Translations under genes and position numbers: made by a program
Notes under the pieces: generated by a model
The model's database searches: none
Told to the model about the DNA's origin: nothing
The model's input: the letters and a program-made list of their open reading frames with translations, nothing else
In this document: positions 11,819 through 21,473 of the stretch, in pieces
How positions within the stretch are numbered: position 1 is the first letter of the stretch
Layout: every line of letters starts with the position of its first letter
Assembly (NCBI GenBank): GCA_037178975.1
Contig: JASJZH010000005.1
Coordinates: 8,518,501-8,582,500 of the forward strand
From: Oscheius tipulae
Taxonomy: Eukaryota; Nematoda; Chromadorea; Rhabditida; Rhabditidae
DNA length: 64,000 nt
Reading direction: 5' to 3'

Positions 11819-13115
11819 TCAGTACTGTGGCAGTGCTCCGAAGACGTACTCTTCGAAATTGCACTCGTTGATTCCTCGAATGATGCGGAAGAAGCCTGAA
11901 ATTTTCTGTCTCTTTGTCTCTCCATTGGCGCTCACCTTTTTCTCCAAAGTCAGTGTCCCAACTGTTTGCCACTAGCCAGTAAGGAATTCCATTCTCGGTT
12001 CCCCAGCCGAGCATCTTGACACAGTGTCCACCGACGTAGTCTCCGGCCGAGTACACATAAACTCCGCTCTTGTAATGATAGAAGTCTTGGTAGAGGTCGA
12101 AGCAATTCGTGACAGGGCCTCAAATTGAGTTGTTAACACTGTCATCGATTAATCTTACCGTTTGTCATGATCTCCTTCTGGATGTCAACGGCCGACTGTG
12201 GTTGAATGCGGTAGGCAGGAGTGCCTGTAACCGTCACTAACTGTCAGTGTTAGACTCACCGAAAGTCTTGTCCGTTTGATAAGTCTTGGAATAGCCGTCA
12301 CGACATTGGGGTGCACATTTTGGTGTGGCAACCTCGTCCGGAGGACAAGATCCATAGTTGACTCCGTTGTGCCAGCCGCATGGACTGATCACGTAGGGCA
12401 TACATCCGTCGTTAGTACCGTAATCTCCGCCTGTCACGACTCCGACGGAGTTCCAGTAGTTGAAGGCGTTGTAGGGCCAGCCTCCGGAGCAACTGAAAAG
12501 GCTCAGTGGATAGCGACAGTGAGATGCTACCTACCTTCCACACTCCTGATTCCAAGAGGAGCAGCAGGACAGGATGTCTTCGACACTGACATTAGCCTTG
12601 ACAAGTCCTTTGGAATGAATGCATGTTCGGTCTGTCATGACCTGAGCAGCACCTAAAGTTTCTGGTCACAGAGACAGAGACCGAAAACTGACCGAAAGCC
12701 CAGCAAGATCCACACTGAGACTGATCTCTGATGTGACCAACAGAGGCACAGTTCTTCCACTTGTCACGGGCATCAAAGCTCTCGGGGATCTCTTCGTCTC
12801 GGATCCAGTCGATCTTTGGGGCTATGGGAGTGTCACCAGCACTGACATACTTCTTATCCATCGCTTTGGCTTTCATCTCCGCGGCTGTCCATTTGTAGTT
12901 GGTTGCCTAAAGAAAGATTCCATGTGTTAGAGTCACAGTGATAGTGACAATATTAACACAATACCTTGAAATGATCTTGGTGTGTGTTGAGGTAGTTGAC
13001 CAGCTCATCTCCAGTCAGATGTTGGGATCCACGAGAAGCTGAATCGGGTTACAGAGGCGGAAATGGGCATACCGAGAGAGACAACTCCTCCAACAAAGAG
13101 AAGGACCAGCTTCAT
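11819..13115 (-). CDS. Cathepsin B-like cysteine protease B
   Basis: C1-family protease, tandem paralogue of the gene just downstream. The ATG at 13115 begins a signal peptide (MKLVLLFVGGVVSLG). The propeptide contains the conserved stretch VNYLNTHQDHFKA. The mature enzyme begins near SFDARDKWKNC. The catalytic Cys is in SQCGSCWAFGA, the His in GGHCVKMLGWG and the Asn in VANSWDTDFGEKG. The protein ends EEYVFGALPQY. The occluding loop (CMPYVISPCGWHNGVNYGSC) is of normal length, but only one of the usual two adjacent His residues remains (GWH in place of the usual EHH). Exons are separated by introns of 40-80 bases. It shares intron layout, spacing and promoter style with protease A, which supports a local duplication followed by divergence of the loop. 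Confidence 0.92.
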
Positions 13116-13148
13116 GACGAATTAGTCGAATCCCCATCGTTGAACGCA

Positions 13149-13170
13149 TTTATAGACCTCGGCTTATCAC
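13149..13170 (-). promoter_or_regulatory. TATA box and GATA site of cathepsin B-B
   Basis: On the minus strand GTGATAAG (plus 13163-13170) is followed by CTATAAATGCG (plus 13145-13155), about 34 bases before the ATG. TGATAA is the binding motif of nematode intestinal GATA factors, consistent with gut expression. Confidence 0.55.
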
Positions 13171-13343
13171 TAAAAGATAGTGAAAGTATACAGCTGAACA
13201 AAGAGTAGGAGCATTGCAGAAAGTAGGGCAGCAGCTGGTTTCTTTGTGAGCTCGAGATAAGAAGTTTCGATAAGCTGTACGACTGCTCGAAGTGTCCTTT
13301 TTGAAAACAGAGACAGAGATACCGAGTGACATGAAGTCCGAGA

Positions 13344-13729
13344 AACAGAGATAGGGAGACAGGGAGACCGAACAAGACGCCCATGGTAGAGAGGACTAAT
13401 TAGAGCAAGGGAACGGAAACGAGCACTTCAATTTTAAACAGTTTGCAACTTTTTTTTCAACTTTGTGTAATTGGAAACGGAAGCAGTTAGGACAACAGTC
13501 TCCTCCAGCAAAAGGTTAGTTCGGATCGCCTCACCCCGAGTAGACTCCCTTAGGCTCAAAATGGACTCGGAGAATGCCTACAAGACAATAGTGCGACTGG
13601 CAGACGAGGTGATTCGGGGACAGAACGTCTCGCCAATGGTCAGCCAGGAAAAGCTGGAGCCGTTGAAAGTGGCGGCCATCGACTGCCAGCCATCTGACGA
13701 CGAAGAGATGAAGAAGCTGTCGCTCAAGG
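13344..13729 (+). repeat. Left arm of inverted duplication: copy of promoter and 5' half of the 98-aa gene
   Basis: Nearly identical, in inverse orientation, to 15659-16059. The two arms differ mainly by 15 bases missing here (codons ADLVD in the other copy). Identity stops abruptly inside codons for LSLK. Both outer edges lie in AGAGACAG tracts. Confidence 0.9.
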
Positions 13730-13836
13730 ATACAAAGAGACAGAGACAAACAGCCAAAGAGAGAGGGAGGAAGAGACTGAGAGGCAGAGAAACAAGGAAC
13801 TGTGTGATAGAGAGACAGAAAGACAGAAAGATATAG
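13561..13836 (+). pseudogene. Chimeric partial copy of the 98-aa gene
   Basis: It starts with the same ATG and 47 residues as the gene at 15545-15841 (MDSENAYKTIVRLADE...). After KLSLK it runs into an AGAGACAG tract, translated as a low-complexity Arg/Glu-rich tail, to a stop at 13834-13836. The second half of the parent is absent. It is either a dead fragment or a young chimeric reading frame; nothing shows that it is expressed, though it keeps the parent's upstream DNA. Confidence 0.7.
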
Positions 13837-15544
13837 ACAGCGACTTGTTGACTCTCTCCGCAATCAAAAACAGTCTCCCCAGTCTGGAAATAGACAGATT
13901 ACAACGGACAGTCAGTTTTTTCGGCCATTTGCACATTTCCATACCCTCATAGTTTACTGGACCACCCCGCTGTCCTTTATACTCGGCAAACAATGTACCA
14001 CACGTGACATCCAGAGCAGCTGGTCCCTGTTTATTTCTGCTACGTTCGGACTCAGACGTTTCCATGGTAATATTCTGATGATTCCTACACTAATTACTCC
14101 CCAGCTCCAGAATTTTCTCGCCTTTAAAGTGCCCACATGTCGGGATTGGTGTTCTATCGATTTTGAAGCCTCCCCCGACGTCTGGCCCTCAATTACGTCT
14201 GCTTTCGACCCAACTCTCAGTTTGACTCATTCCTCCTCTGCAAATTCTCCAAACAGAGACAGAGACAGGCTGCCAAAGCAACTAAACACATAGTCACTGA
14301 GCCGTTGCCATAATTAGATCGGCTCCTCTCATAATGAGTCGCCGCCGTCGATATAACACTTTGAGGCAGCCAGTCAGCCTATTTGACAATCTTTTTTCAA
14401 TTAAACTGCAACAAGAAACAGCCCTTCTCTTACCGTCGAGTGAACTAGTTTTGCCACAATAGGCCTCGGCGGCACACGTGTATTTGCTCCTCTAATTGAC
14501 GTATATTCCTCTCTCGTATATCGATTTACGATGGGGATGAAAGGGTGGTCCCCTAGAGGAATGGACAGTCGTTTAAGCCCCCTCTTCAAGTCATCTGCCT
14601 CGATAGATTGGCAACAATGTGTGTGTCTTTGTGCTGTTCTTTTGGCTGGCGCGTCTGATTGTACCATTTAAGCAAAAATTTAACTGATGTAAAGAAATAA
14701 GTTCTGAGAAATCGGTTTGTTTCATGAATTTGTTTCGCGACAAAACAAAAATTTAACGACAGCAAATTCTAATCTCCGTAGCAGCTGAGGCAGTCCTTGA
14801 TCTTCCTTTCGATCCCTGGGAAAATCTGCGTGCCCTTTGTCCTTTTGACTCAGTCGGTTAGCGCTCCGACTTCGAAACAGATTGAGCCGGGTTCGAATCC
14901 CGCATGGGACAAACCGTTTTGTCTGTTTTTATACCCTTACAACATCTTCAGTACGGTATTTGCTTCATCGGGGGACACACAAATGGTAACTCTTTTGACT
15001 GACTGTTTTGTACCTACTTCCCAATTCAGAGATGGATGTCCGCCTACTCCCGTAAACGGATCTGTCTTCGGGCTCAATAGCTCCCACCCCTCTTTTTTAG
15101 CCAAGGTTTCGCTCTGCTGGCTGTCATATTCACTTTGGGGGCGCAAGCTCGAGGGTAGTTAGTAGTCCGAGAAAAAGACTCGTCCCGGATGCATGGCCAT
15201 CCAGAGTCTAAACTATGCATTAGTAGTTGAGACAATTGAACCTCTTCTTTCGGCCATGCACGCCGGTGAGTTCTTTTCTCGAAATTATAGAGATTTTCGG
15301 GTGTGTTTGCCCAGTTGCTTTCTGTGTCAGTGTGCCATCATTCCCAGGACGATTAGGGCTCTCGCGCTTCCTCAATTTTTCTCTTAAAATGTGTGTCTCT
15401 CGAGCTTATTGATCCGGAGACTAGAAGTCATCCCCCTCTGTCTGTCTTATTGTCTTCAGCGGTCACTTTCCTTTACTCTGAACAACAAAAACACTAACCT
15501 TCACAGAAAGTTTTATTACTTGGTTTCTTGCCAGTAGAATTGGA
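13730..15544. other. Spacer between the two inverted arms
   Basis: No recognisable gene. It contains the AGAGACAG tract to about 13835, a SINE-like element near 14844, and minus-strand open frames (for example 14401-14667) without recognisable domains. AATAAA for the 98-aa gene is near 15512 on the minus strand. Confidence 0.5.
14844..14916 (+). repeat. tRNA-derived SINE-like element
   Basis: The ends GTCCTTT and ATGGGAC pair as an acceptor stem, and the T arm GCCGGGTTCGAATCCCGC is well formed. The D stem (ACTC against GCGC) and anticodon stem are broken, so a functional tRNA is unlikely. Confidence 0.6.
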
Positions 15545-15841
15545 CTAGAATTTGTAGGTGTTTCCATTGAGTTTGAGCTGTCCGTTTCCCGTGGCTTCGA
15601 GCAATCCAAGAAAGTCGAGCTGGTAGCGGCGTCCCTGGTAGTCACAGCTCCATTCGCCCTTGAGCGACAGCTTCTTCATCTCTTCGTCGACCAAGTCCGC
15701 GTCGTCAGATGGCTGGCAGTCGATGGCCGCCACTTTCAACGGCTCCAGCTTTTCCTGGCTGACCATTGGCGAGACGTTCTGTCCCCGAATCACCTCGTCT
15801 GCCAGTCGCACTATTGTCTTGTAGGCATTCTCCGAGTCCAT
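15545..15841 (-). CDS. Uncharacterised 98-residue protein
   Basis: Single-exon frame from the ATG at 15841 to TAG at 15545, with AATAAA downstream. An AG acceptor (CCTTAG) sits seven bases before the ATG, and a GTTAGT donor-like site upstream suggests a 5' UTR intron or trans-splicing. The first half is helical and hydrophilic (MDSENAYKTIVRLADEVIRG), followed by a second segment with KLSLKGEWSCDYQGRRYQ. There is no signal peptide, membrane span or family that I recognise. The promoter and first half are duplicated in inverse orientation at 13344-13729. The gene is divergent from BTBD8, whose start is about 400 bases away. Confidence 0.6.
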   Translation of the reverse strand: MDSENAYKTIVRLADEVIRGQNVSPMVSQEKLEPLKVAAIDCQPSDDADLVDEEMKKLSLKGEWSCDYQGRRYQLDFLGLLEATGNGQLKLNGNTYKF

Positions 15842-16059
15842 TTTGAGCCTAAGGGAGTCTACTCGGGGTGAGGCGATCCGAACTAACCTTTTGCTGGAGG
15901 AGACTGTTGTCCTAACTGCTTCCGTTTCCAATTACACAAAGTTGAAAAAAAAGTTGCAAACTGTTTAAAATTGAAGTGCTCGTTTCCGTTCCCTTGCTCT
16001 AATTAGTCCTCTCTACCATGGGCGTCTTGTTCGGTCTCCCTGTCTCCCTATCTCTGTCT
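15659..16059 (-). repeat. Right arm of inverted duplication
   Basis: Inverse partner of 13344-13729, covering the first half of the 98-aa gene and about 200 bases upstream of it. It ends in a CTCTGTCT tract at about 16040-16095. Confidence 0.9.
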
Positions 16060-16249
16060 CTTCCCTCTGTCGTTCTGTCTCTCTGTCTTTCTTTTGGAGT
16101 CCGAATAGACCCCCGAACAGTTAGTCAAACAGCTCCTTTTATGAACAGGAACACCGCGGGGAGTCAGATTTCAGTCGCCTGCCCCCAAACATCTCATTCC
16201 TCACTTAATGGAAATGCTTGTAACAAGAATCTTTCAGATGCCATGTTAG

Positions 16250-19200
16250 ATGCGGTCTGCTGTCGCCTGGGAGCAATATCATTTTGCTCGTGAGCAGCTC
16301 CAGCTGCGCATAGCCGAGAAGATTCGACGACAGATGAGTTCCCTCGTCGGGAGCATGGAGTCGGCTGACCTTCTCCTGGTGGCAGCCGATGGCAAGAAAC
16401 TGCCGGCACACGAATGCATTTTGAGAGCCCGAGCTCCGGGCTTCTATCAGAGACACGTGGAGGCCACTGTGGCCGCAATGGGACCGAGGCATGAGGGCAG
16501 GCTGCGGGAGGTGGCCATCGGAGACATAGACTCGGCCGGACTAGAGTTCTTCATACATTCTGTCTATACCGAGGACGAAATTGCCCAATTTCCGACTGAC
16601 GACATGGACGATCAACGTGAGTTCTAGAAGAGTTACAGTAATTTGAGGTTGTAGTCTGTGAACATTGTCGAAAACCGACGAAGAAAGTCAGATTGAAATT
16701 GCCAAATCTTGTCGGTGAGGGCACATTCTCGCTTACTGCCACCTAAATGGGGGATGCTTGGGGATTTCGGGGGCTTCTGTTTACCTACCCTCTGCTGCAG
16801 AATTCAATATTTTTTCAACAGGGTATGGTTCAGGTCCGACCTCGCAGTCCTCAAATCGATCCTTCAATATGGAAGAGTCCACGGAATTGGATTTTGCGGA
16901 GGGAGAGGCGGCTGACAGACTACTAGAGGAACAGACCCCGACTGCCGGACGACCACCTCTCCCCTATGCTCATCTTCAGTCCGGAGTGAGTTCTTTTCCG
17001 GGATTGAACTCTCATTACAGTGGTAGCTCTTTTTCGTCCTAGCCTTGCCCTCTTGGCTCAGTGGCAACGCGCCCGTTTGGTGTCCGAGCGACTCAATTTC
17101 GAGTCCTCGCAATCAGTTTTTTATTTTTCCGCAAGCGCATAAACGTAGTTTCCTGTTCAGTATTCGACCCAGTCATCTCCCCGTCGTCAGCCCCCGTCTC
17201 CTTACTCTCAGATGTCATCCTCGCTCACATCTTCCGGTCACAATCCGCAGATGTTTTCCTACGGATCCATGAGCAGTTCCTTCCAATCTTCCGTCCCGGT
17301 CATGACATCTTTTCGTGATCTCGCGACAGGATCTCCAATGAACAGCTCCGTCTATTCTCTAAGGAGTGAGGTTAGTCCAAGTACACTTCATTTGACGTTG
17401 CTTCTTCTGCAGGTAGCCGATATTCCGGAGGAGGAGGAACCGACAGCCGAGCGCCATCCAAACAGACCGGAAGTGAGCATGAGCAAGTTCATCCGTGAGT
17501 TCAGAAGAGAGCAAAGACTGAGCGAAATGGGTTTCAGATATGGATAGCGTGGAACCTGCAGTAGACCCGGTCAAGGAGTACCTAGAGAGGAAGAGAAGCA
17601 GTGGAGGTAGGGAGAAACAGAGAGAGAGAGAGAGAGACGGAAACTCTTCAGGCCCCAAGCAAATCTTCCCCATGTTCATCGGTCTCTCGGACAGCGACTC
17701 TCCAGCCATAGATAGATCCATGGAAAGAGGCTCAATGGACACTCTGCGAGGAGGAGGGAGAGTCCTCATGTCAAAAAGACTTTCGATGGCTTCATTGACA
17801 TCATTGACCAGCATTGACATGACTCCCGGACAGGACGCCCAGCCTCTGATCAACGACCGAACTCCGGCCAGCAAGCTGGCAGCAGATTTGATGCAAATGT
17901 ACTTGGCCAATGAAGACACAGACGTGGTTATTCAGACCGAGACTGGTGATCTTCACGCCCACAAGTGAGTTTTCAAGAGCTCGATCCTTTCGAGGGATGA
18001 CTTCGGAGTACGCATCAACTCGTATAGCACAGACTGTTTATCAAATCAGCCTTGTCGATACACAGCCTGGGTTACAGACGAGCTGGTGCGCGTGTTAGAT
18101 GAGTTGGTACGCACCCCAAATCTGTATTTCTTACCTGTTTTCCGTGGCCCTGATGCGAATCAGCTTAACAATGTTTATCTGTTTCTCTGTCTCTCTGATT
18201 CCAATTCAACTCTTCCAGATGCATCCTCTCTGCGACCTGTCCCTTCTTCCGACAACAACTCCAGAAAAGCAAAAGACTCGAGCTGAAGGGCTACTCCAAG
18301 ACTTCTGTCCACTTTCTTTTGTCCTTCCTCTATGGTGGTCTCACCACGATTCCGGACGAAGTTGACATTTGGGAGGTCATCTCTCTCGCGACTCATCTCA
18401 ACCACAAGGATCTAGTAGACGTCGTCATTTTGCATCTCAAGGCGACTCGATGTCACTGGTTCCACAGGGTATGAGTTTTTCCAAAACATTCTATAGAGCC
18501 TTTTCAGCCATGTGCTGGCTGCGTATCTTCTGTGTTTGACGCCTTGCCCCAGTTGGCCTCGATCCGCGCTCTAAGACCACTCTACGAGGAGGCATTGGCC
18601 TGGCAAGCCAAGCATTTCTGCAGAATCTGGAAGGGAAGGTAGGTGTTACCGACAAAATACACAATTTTTGGAGTAAAGACGGCATTTTTGACATTTTTGG
18701 TGTTCTGCATAGTTGTGCATACCTTTACAGAACATCGGAAAGCTAGAAAACTGAAAATTAGATACTGAAAAGGGCTTTATTTTTTTCTTTGTTTCGATAT
18801 TCCGCACATTTGTAGCTCTTTGGTGAGCTCCGCAACTTTGCAGCGCATTGAGAAGTAAAAATATGCTGTCTTAACCCTCAAAACAACATAAGCAACTACG
18901 TATCTTGGCGCTTTACGAGACCGACAATAAGAATTGTTAAGAGTCTTCGTTCACCTGAACGAGCGCTGGCAGAAGGAATGCTACGAGGCTGTCATCCAAC
19001 AAATGGACGATGAAACCGTCATCGACACAATTCTCGGCTGTGAACGACTCCAGGCCTCTCTCCCGAGATCCAAGTCTGAATCAGCGGTCACTGTCCTCGG
19101 ACTGGTCGATGACATTCTGGACGTGGCTATGCAGTTCCTGGTCCATTCTTTCCATCTCGTGGTTACGAGCAAATCCTTTCAACAACATGGCAAAGGCCTG

Positions 19201-21245
19201 GCTTTAAACTTGGGAATCTTGGAAGATCTCCTTCCTACAATTGTCCACTCTCTGCCAGCTGACGTAGCCATCAAGACTTTTAAAGTAAGTCCAAAAACAG
19301 AAGGGGCGCACCAACACCATACCATAACTGTAGATACGCAATGAAAACCGAAAACCAGATGCGTATTGATGCCCATGGTTATGAGTTGGTGCGCAGCAGT
19401 TTCACCCACCAGTGAACCAACTGATCATGTTCAGGGTCTCGGACAACTGGTTCTCGAGGTACAATCTGTCCCGCAGTCCACAAAACGAAGTCTTACAATA
19501 CCAATTGAAGAATATAGTGCGGTAAGTGTTAGATATTCTCAGAATGTTAGATATGTAGAGATTCGCATCGTTGGTTCGACGACTCTACGAGATTGTTGAC
19601 AAACATCTACTTCATTACGCGGCCTCGGTTGTGAAGGCAGACGCCTGGTCGATGTTGACGTCGATGGAACAACAAAGGATTCAAGATAGTGAGTTAGACA
19701 GAGAGTTAGAATGGTAGACAGAGAGACAGAGAAACAGACAGAGAGACTTCCTTAACAGCTATTTCAGCCGGGCTCTTTGTCGAGCTCCGTCAGCCAAAGG
19801 CACCTCCCCCGCGCTTCTCTAGCTTTAACAGAAGCTACAAAAGATCGGCATCAGTCGGAGTCCAGTTCACAGTCGATATGGAACCTATGAGATCGAGGTC
19901 GATTGACAGAGGAAGACCACTGTCTACCATCCAGCAGACAGTGCCTGTCACAGAGCCAGAAGTCAAAGAGACTCTGGAAGCCCCACAAAAAGTGAGTATG
20001 GGAGTGTGCTCCAGACGCAATGTTTTTAGACGGATATGACGGAGAGCCCGAGAAAAAGTCGCAAGGACCAATTGGAATCACCTGCACCTCCACCAGCTAA
20101 AGTTCCCGCTTCTGTGCCATGTACTCTACCAGGTTAGCCACCGCTAAAGCACATTGGGGGACGAAGCCAGTATTTTCGAATTTTACAATGTCCTGCAAAC
20201 TTTTAGCTCTTAATTTGTTCTAGAACTTTGCAGGGCATCAGAAACGTAAAAAATTTTGTCTTGGCCTTGTAAAACGCCTTCGAACTTGCACACCTAGTCT
20301 CACTCGTACTCACCGACTCCCAAATTGATCATCCGAGGTAGTACGGGTGGAAAACATCATAGAGAGACTACAGAATCTGATGGTTTCTATTTCAGAGCTA
20401 AAACCTGCTCCGGTTTCTAAAATCGCCAAGCCGTCTTCGAGAACCACGTCGAAGGAACGGGTCGAGGAAAAAAAGGAGCCGGTGAAGGTCGAAAAGAAGC
20501 CGAAAGAGGCAAGCAAACCATCTGTCCCTCCTCCGACGGCAAACGCTGTGAAAGAAAAAGTTAGCGAAGAGAACCGCGAGCCGGTCGCGAAGAACGTGGA
20601 GTCGGTGACAAAGAAACCGTCTCCGGTCAAGAAGAGAGCAATTGAGACGGAGGAAGGGAAACTTGAGAGACAGGGAACGCACACGATCATGACGCTGGTG
20701 GATAAGTCGAAGAATTCTCTTCCGGGACCGGAACAGTCTCCGACAAAGGTACGGAACCTGGTTGAAATAGTTGCGCAAAATTTGGAGATAGTATAAAAGA
20801 TTTGGCCACGGGCCAGAATCGAACTCGATATCTTTTGCACCGCAGTCGACCCCTTACCGACTGCGCCAAGCGGAGAAGGTTTCGAAAAAGCGCCCAGTTT
20901 CGATTGACTATGTGAGATCTAATAGCCCACGAATACATAGAGATAGAAAGAAACAGCAGAAAGCAAACTTTCCAGGTTGTGGAGAAACCCAAGTCGGTGG
21001 TGAAGCCGATGGTGAAGGATCCTCCGCTCGCTGCATCGGCCGCTCAACGTCCGGCTGCTCGTTCTATTCCGAAGAGCTCGGCAGCTTCTCCAGCAAGCAA
21101 GGAGAAGTCGGCTCTTCCAACCCGAGTATCGGCCATTCCAAAGAGCAGCCGGCCACCGGTAGCTCCCTCAACTGTCACACGACCGCGATCCGGCCCGACC
21201 ACCAGAACCACCGCCGCGAGACGCACTCCAGCCATGGATAACTGA
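16250..21245 (+). CDS. BTBD8: BTBD8-like protein with two BTB/POZ domains and a basic low-complexity tail
   Basis: The start ATG (16250) lies 13 bases after an AG acceptor (CTTTCAG). BTB domain 1 is at about 16340-16620 ([20 protein letters not shown]). A Ser-rich linker follows. BTB domain 2 is at about 17870-18480 ([20 protein letters not shown], then [20 protein letters not shown]). A BACK-like helical region follows to about 19600, including [10 protein letters not shown]-type and [13 protein letters not shown] segments that resemble human BTBD8. The tail from about 19770 is rich in Lys, Pro and Ser and ends [12 protein letters not shown], with AATAAA near 21326. Vertebrate BTBD8 long forms act with AP-2 in clathrin endocytosis; whether this holds here is inference. 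Introns contain a SINE-like element (17047), fold-back copies (18.7-18.9 kb, 20.2 kb), GCGCACCAAC hairpins (18.1 and 19.3 kb) and AGAGACAG tracts. Confidence 0.85.
17047..17118 (+). repeat. tRNA-like element in BTBD8 intron
   Basis: TTGGCTCAGTGGCAACGCGC resembles an A box of a different tRNA class (Leu/Ser-like) from the other copies; the B-box part (ATTTCGAGTCCTC) is degenerate. Confidence 0.5.
19312..19397. repeat. GCGCACCAAC hairpin element
   Basis: GGCGCACCAACACCATACC at the left is mirrored by GGTTATGAGTTGGTGCGC at the right, giving a stem with a loop of about 45 bases. A shorter copy is at about 18068-18110. Confidence 0.65.
20810..20872 (-). repeat. tRNA-derived SINE-like element in BTBD8 intron
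   Basis: Minus strand: CTTGGCGCAGTCGGTAAGGG (A box), then GAGTTCGATTCTGGCC (B box). Closest in form to the copy at 10788. Confidence 0.65.
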
Positions 21246-21473
21246 TTGTGATCTTACTACTGTAGTCTATTCTTACTTCCTATGGGTATTCCAGTCTCAG
21301 CTTTTCCCCCGCAGTTTCCGATCTCAATAAAGAGTGCAACTTTCACCCACATCCAAATGAACCAGATACCGTTATGTAATCCCTTTCCGGAGCCTGGCAG
21401 TGTGATCGCAGGATAATCCGGCAGGGAGACCGTAGTTGACCTAATAGCCAGCGAGCCGGTCAGTAGTCAGCAA

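Noticed and set aside
13112-13384. Minus-strand hydrophobic frame upstream of cathepsin B-B
   Set aside because: It overlaps the TATA region and the AGAGACAG tract; the hydrophobicity comes from translated CTCTGTCT repeats.
14401-14667. Minus-strand 88-codon frame in the duplication spacer
   Set aside because: It has a donor-like GTAAGAG at its end and a somewhat protein-like composition, but no matching downstream exon and no recognisable family.
14846-14916. Functional tRNA gene
   Set aside because: The acceptor and T stems pair, but the D stem and anticodon stem do not. It fits the SINE-like family better.
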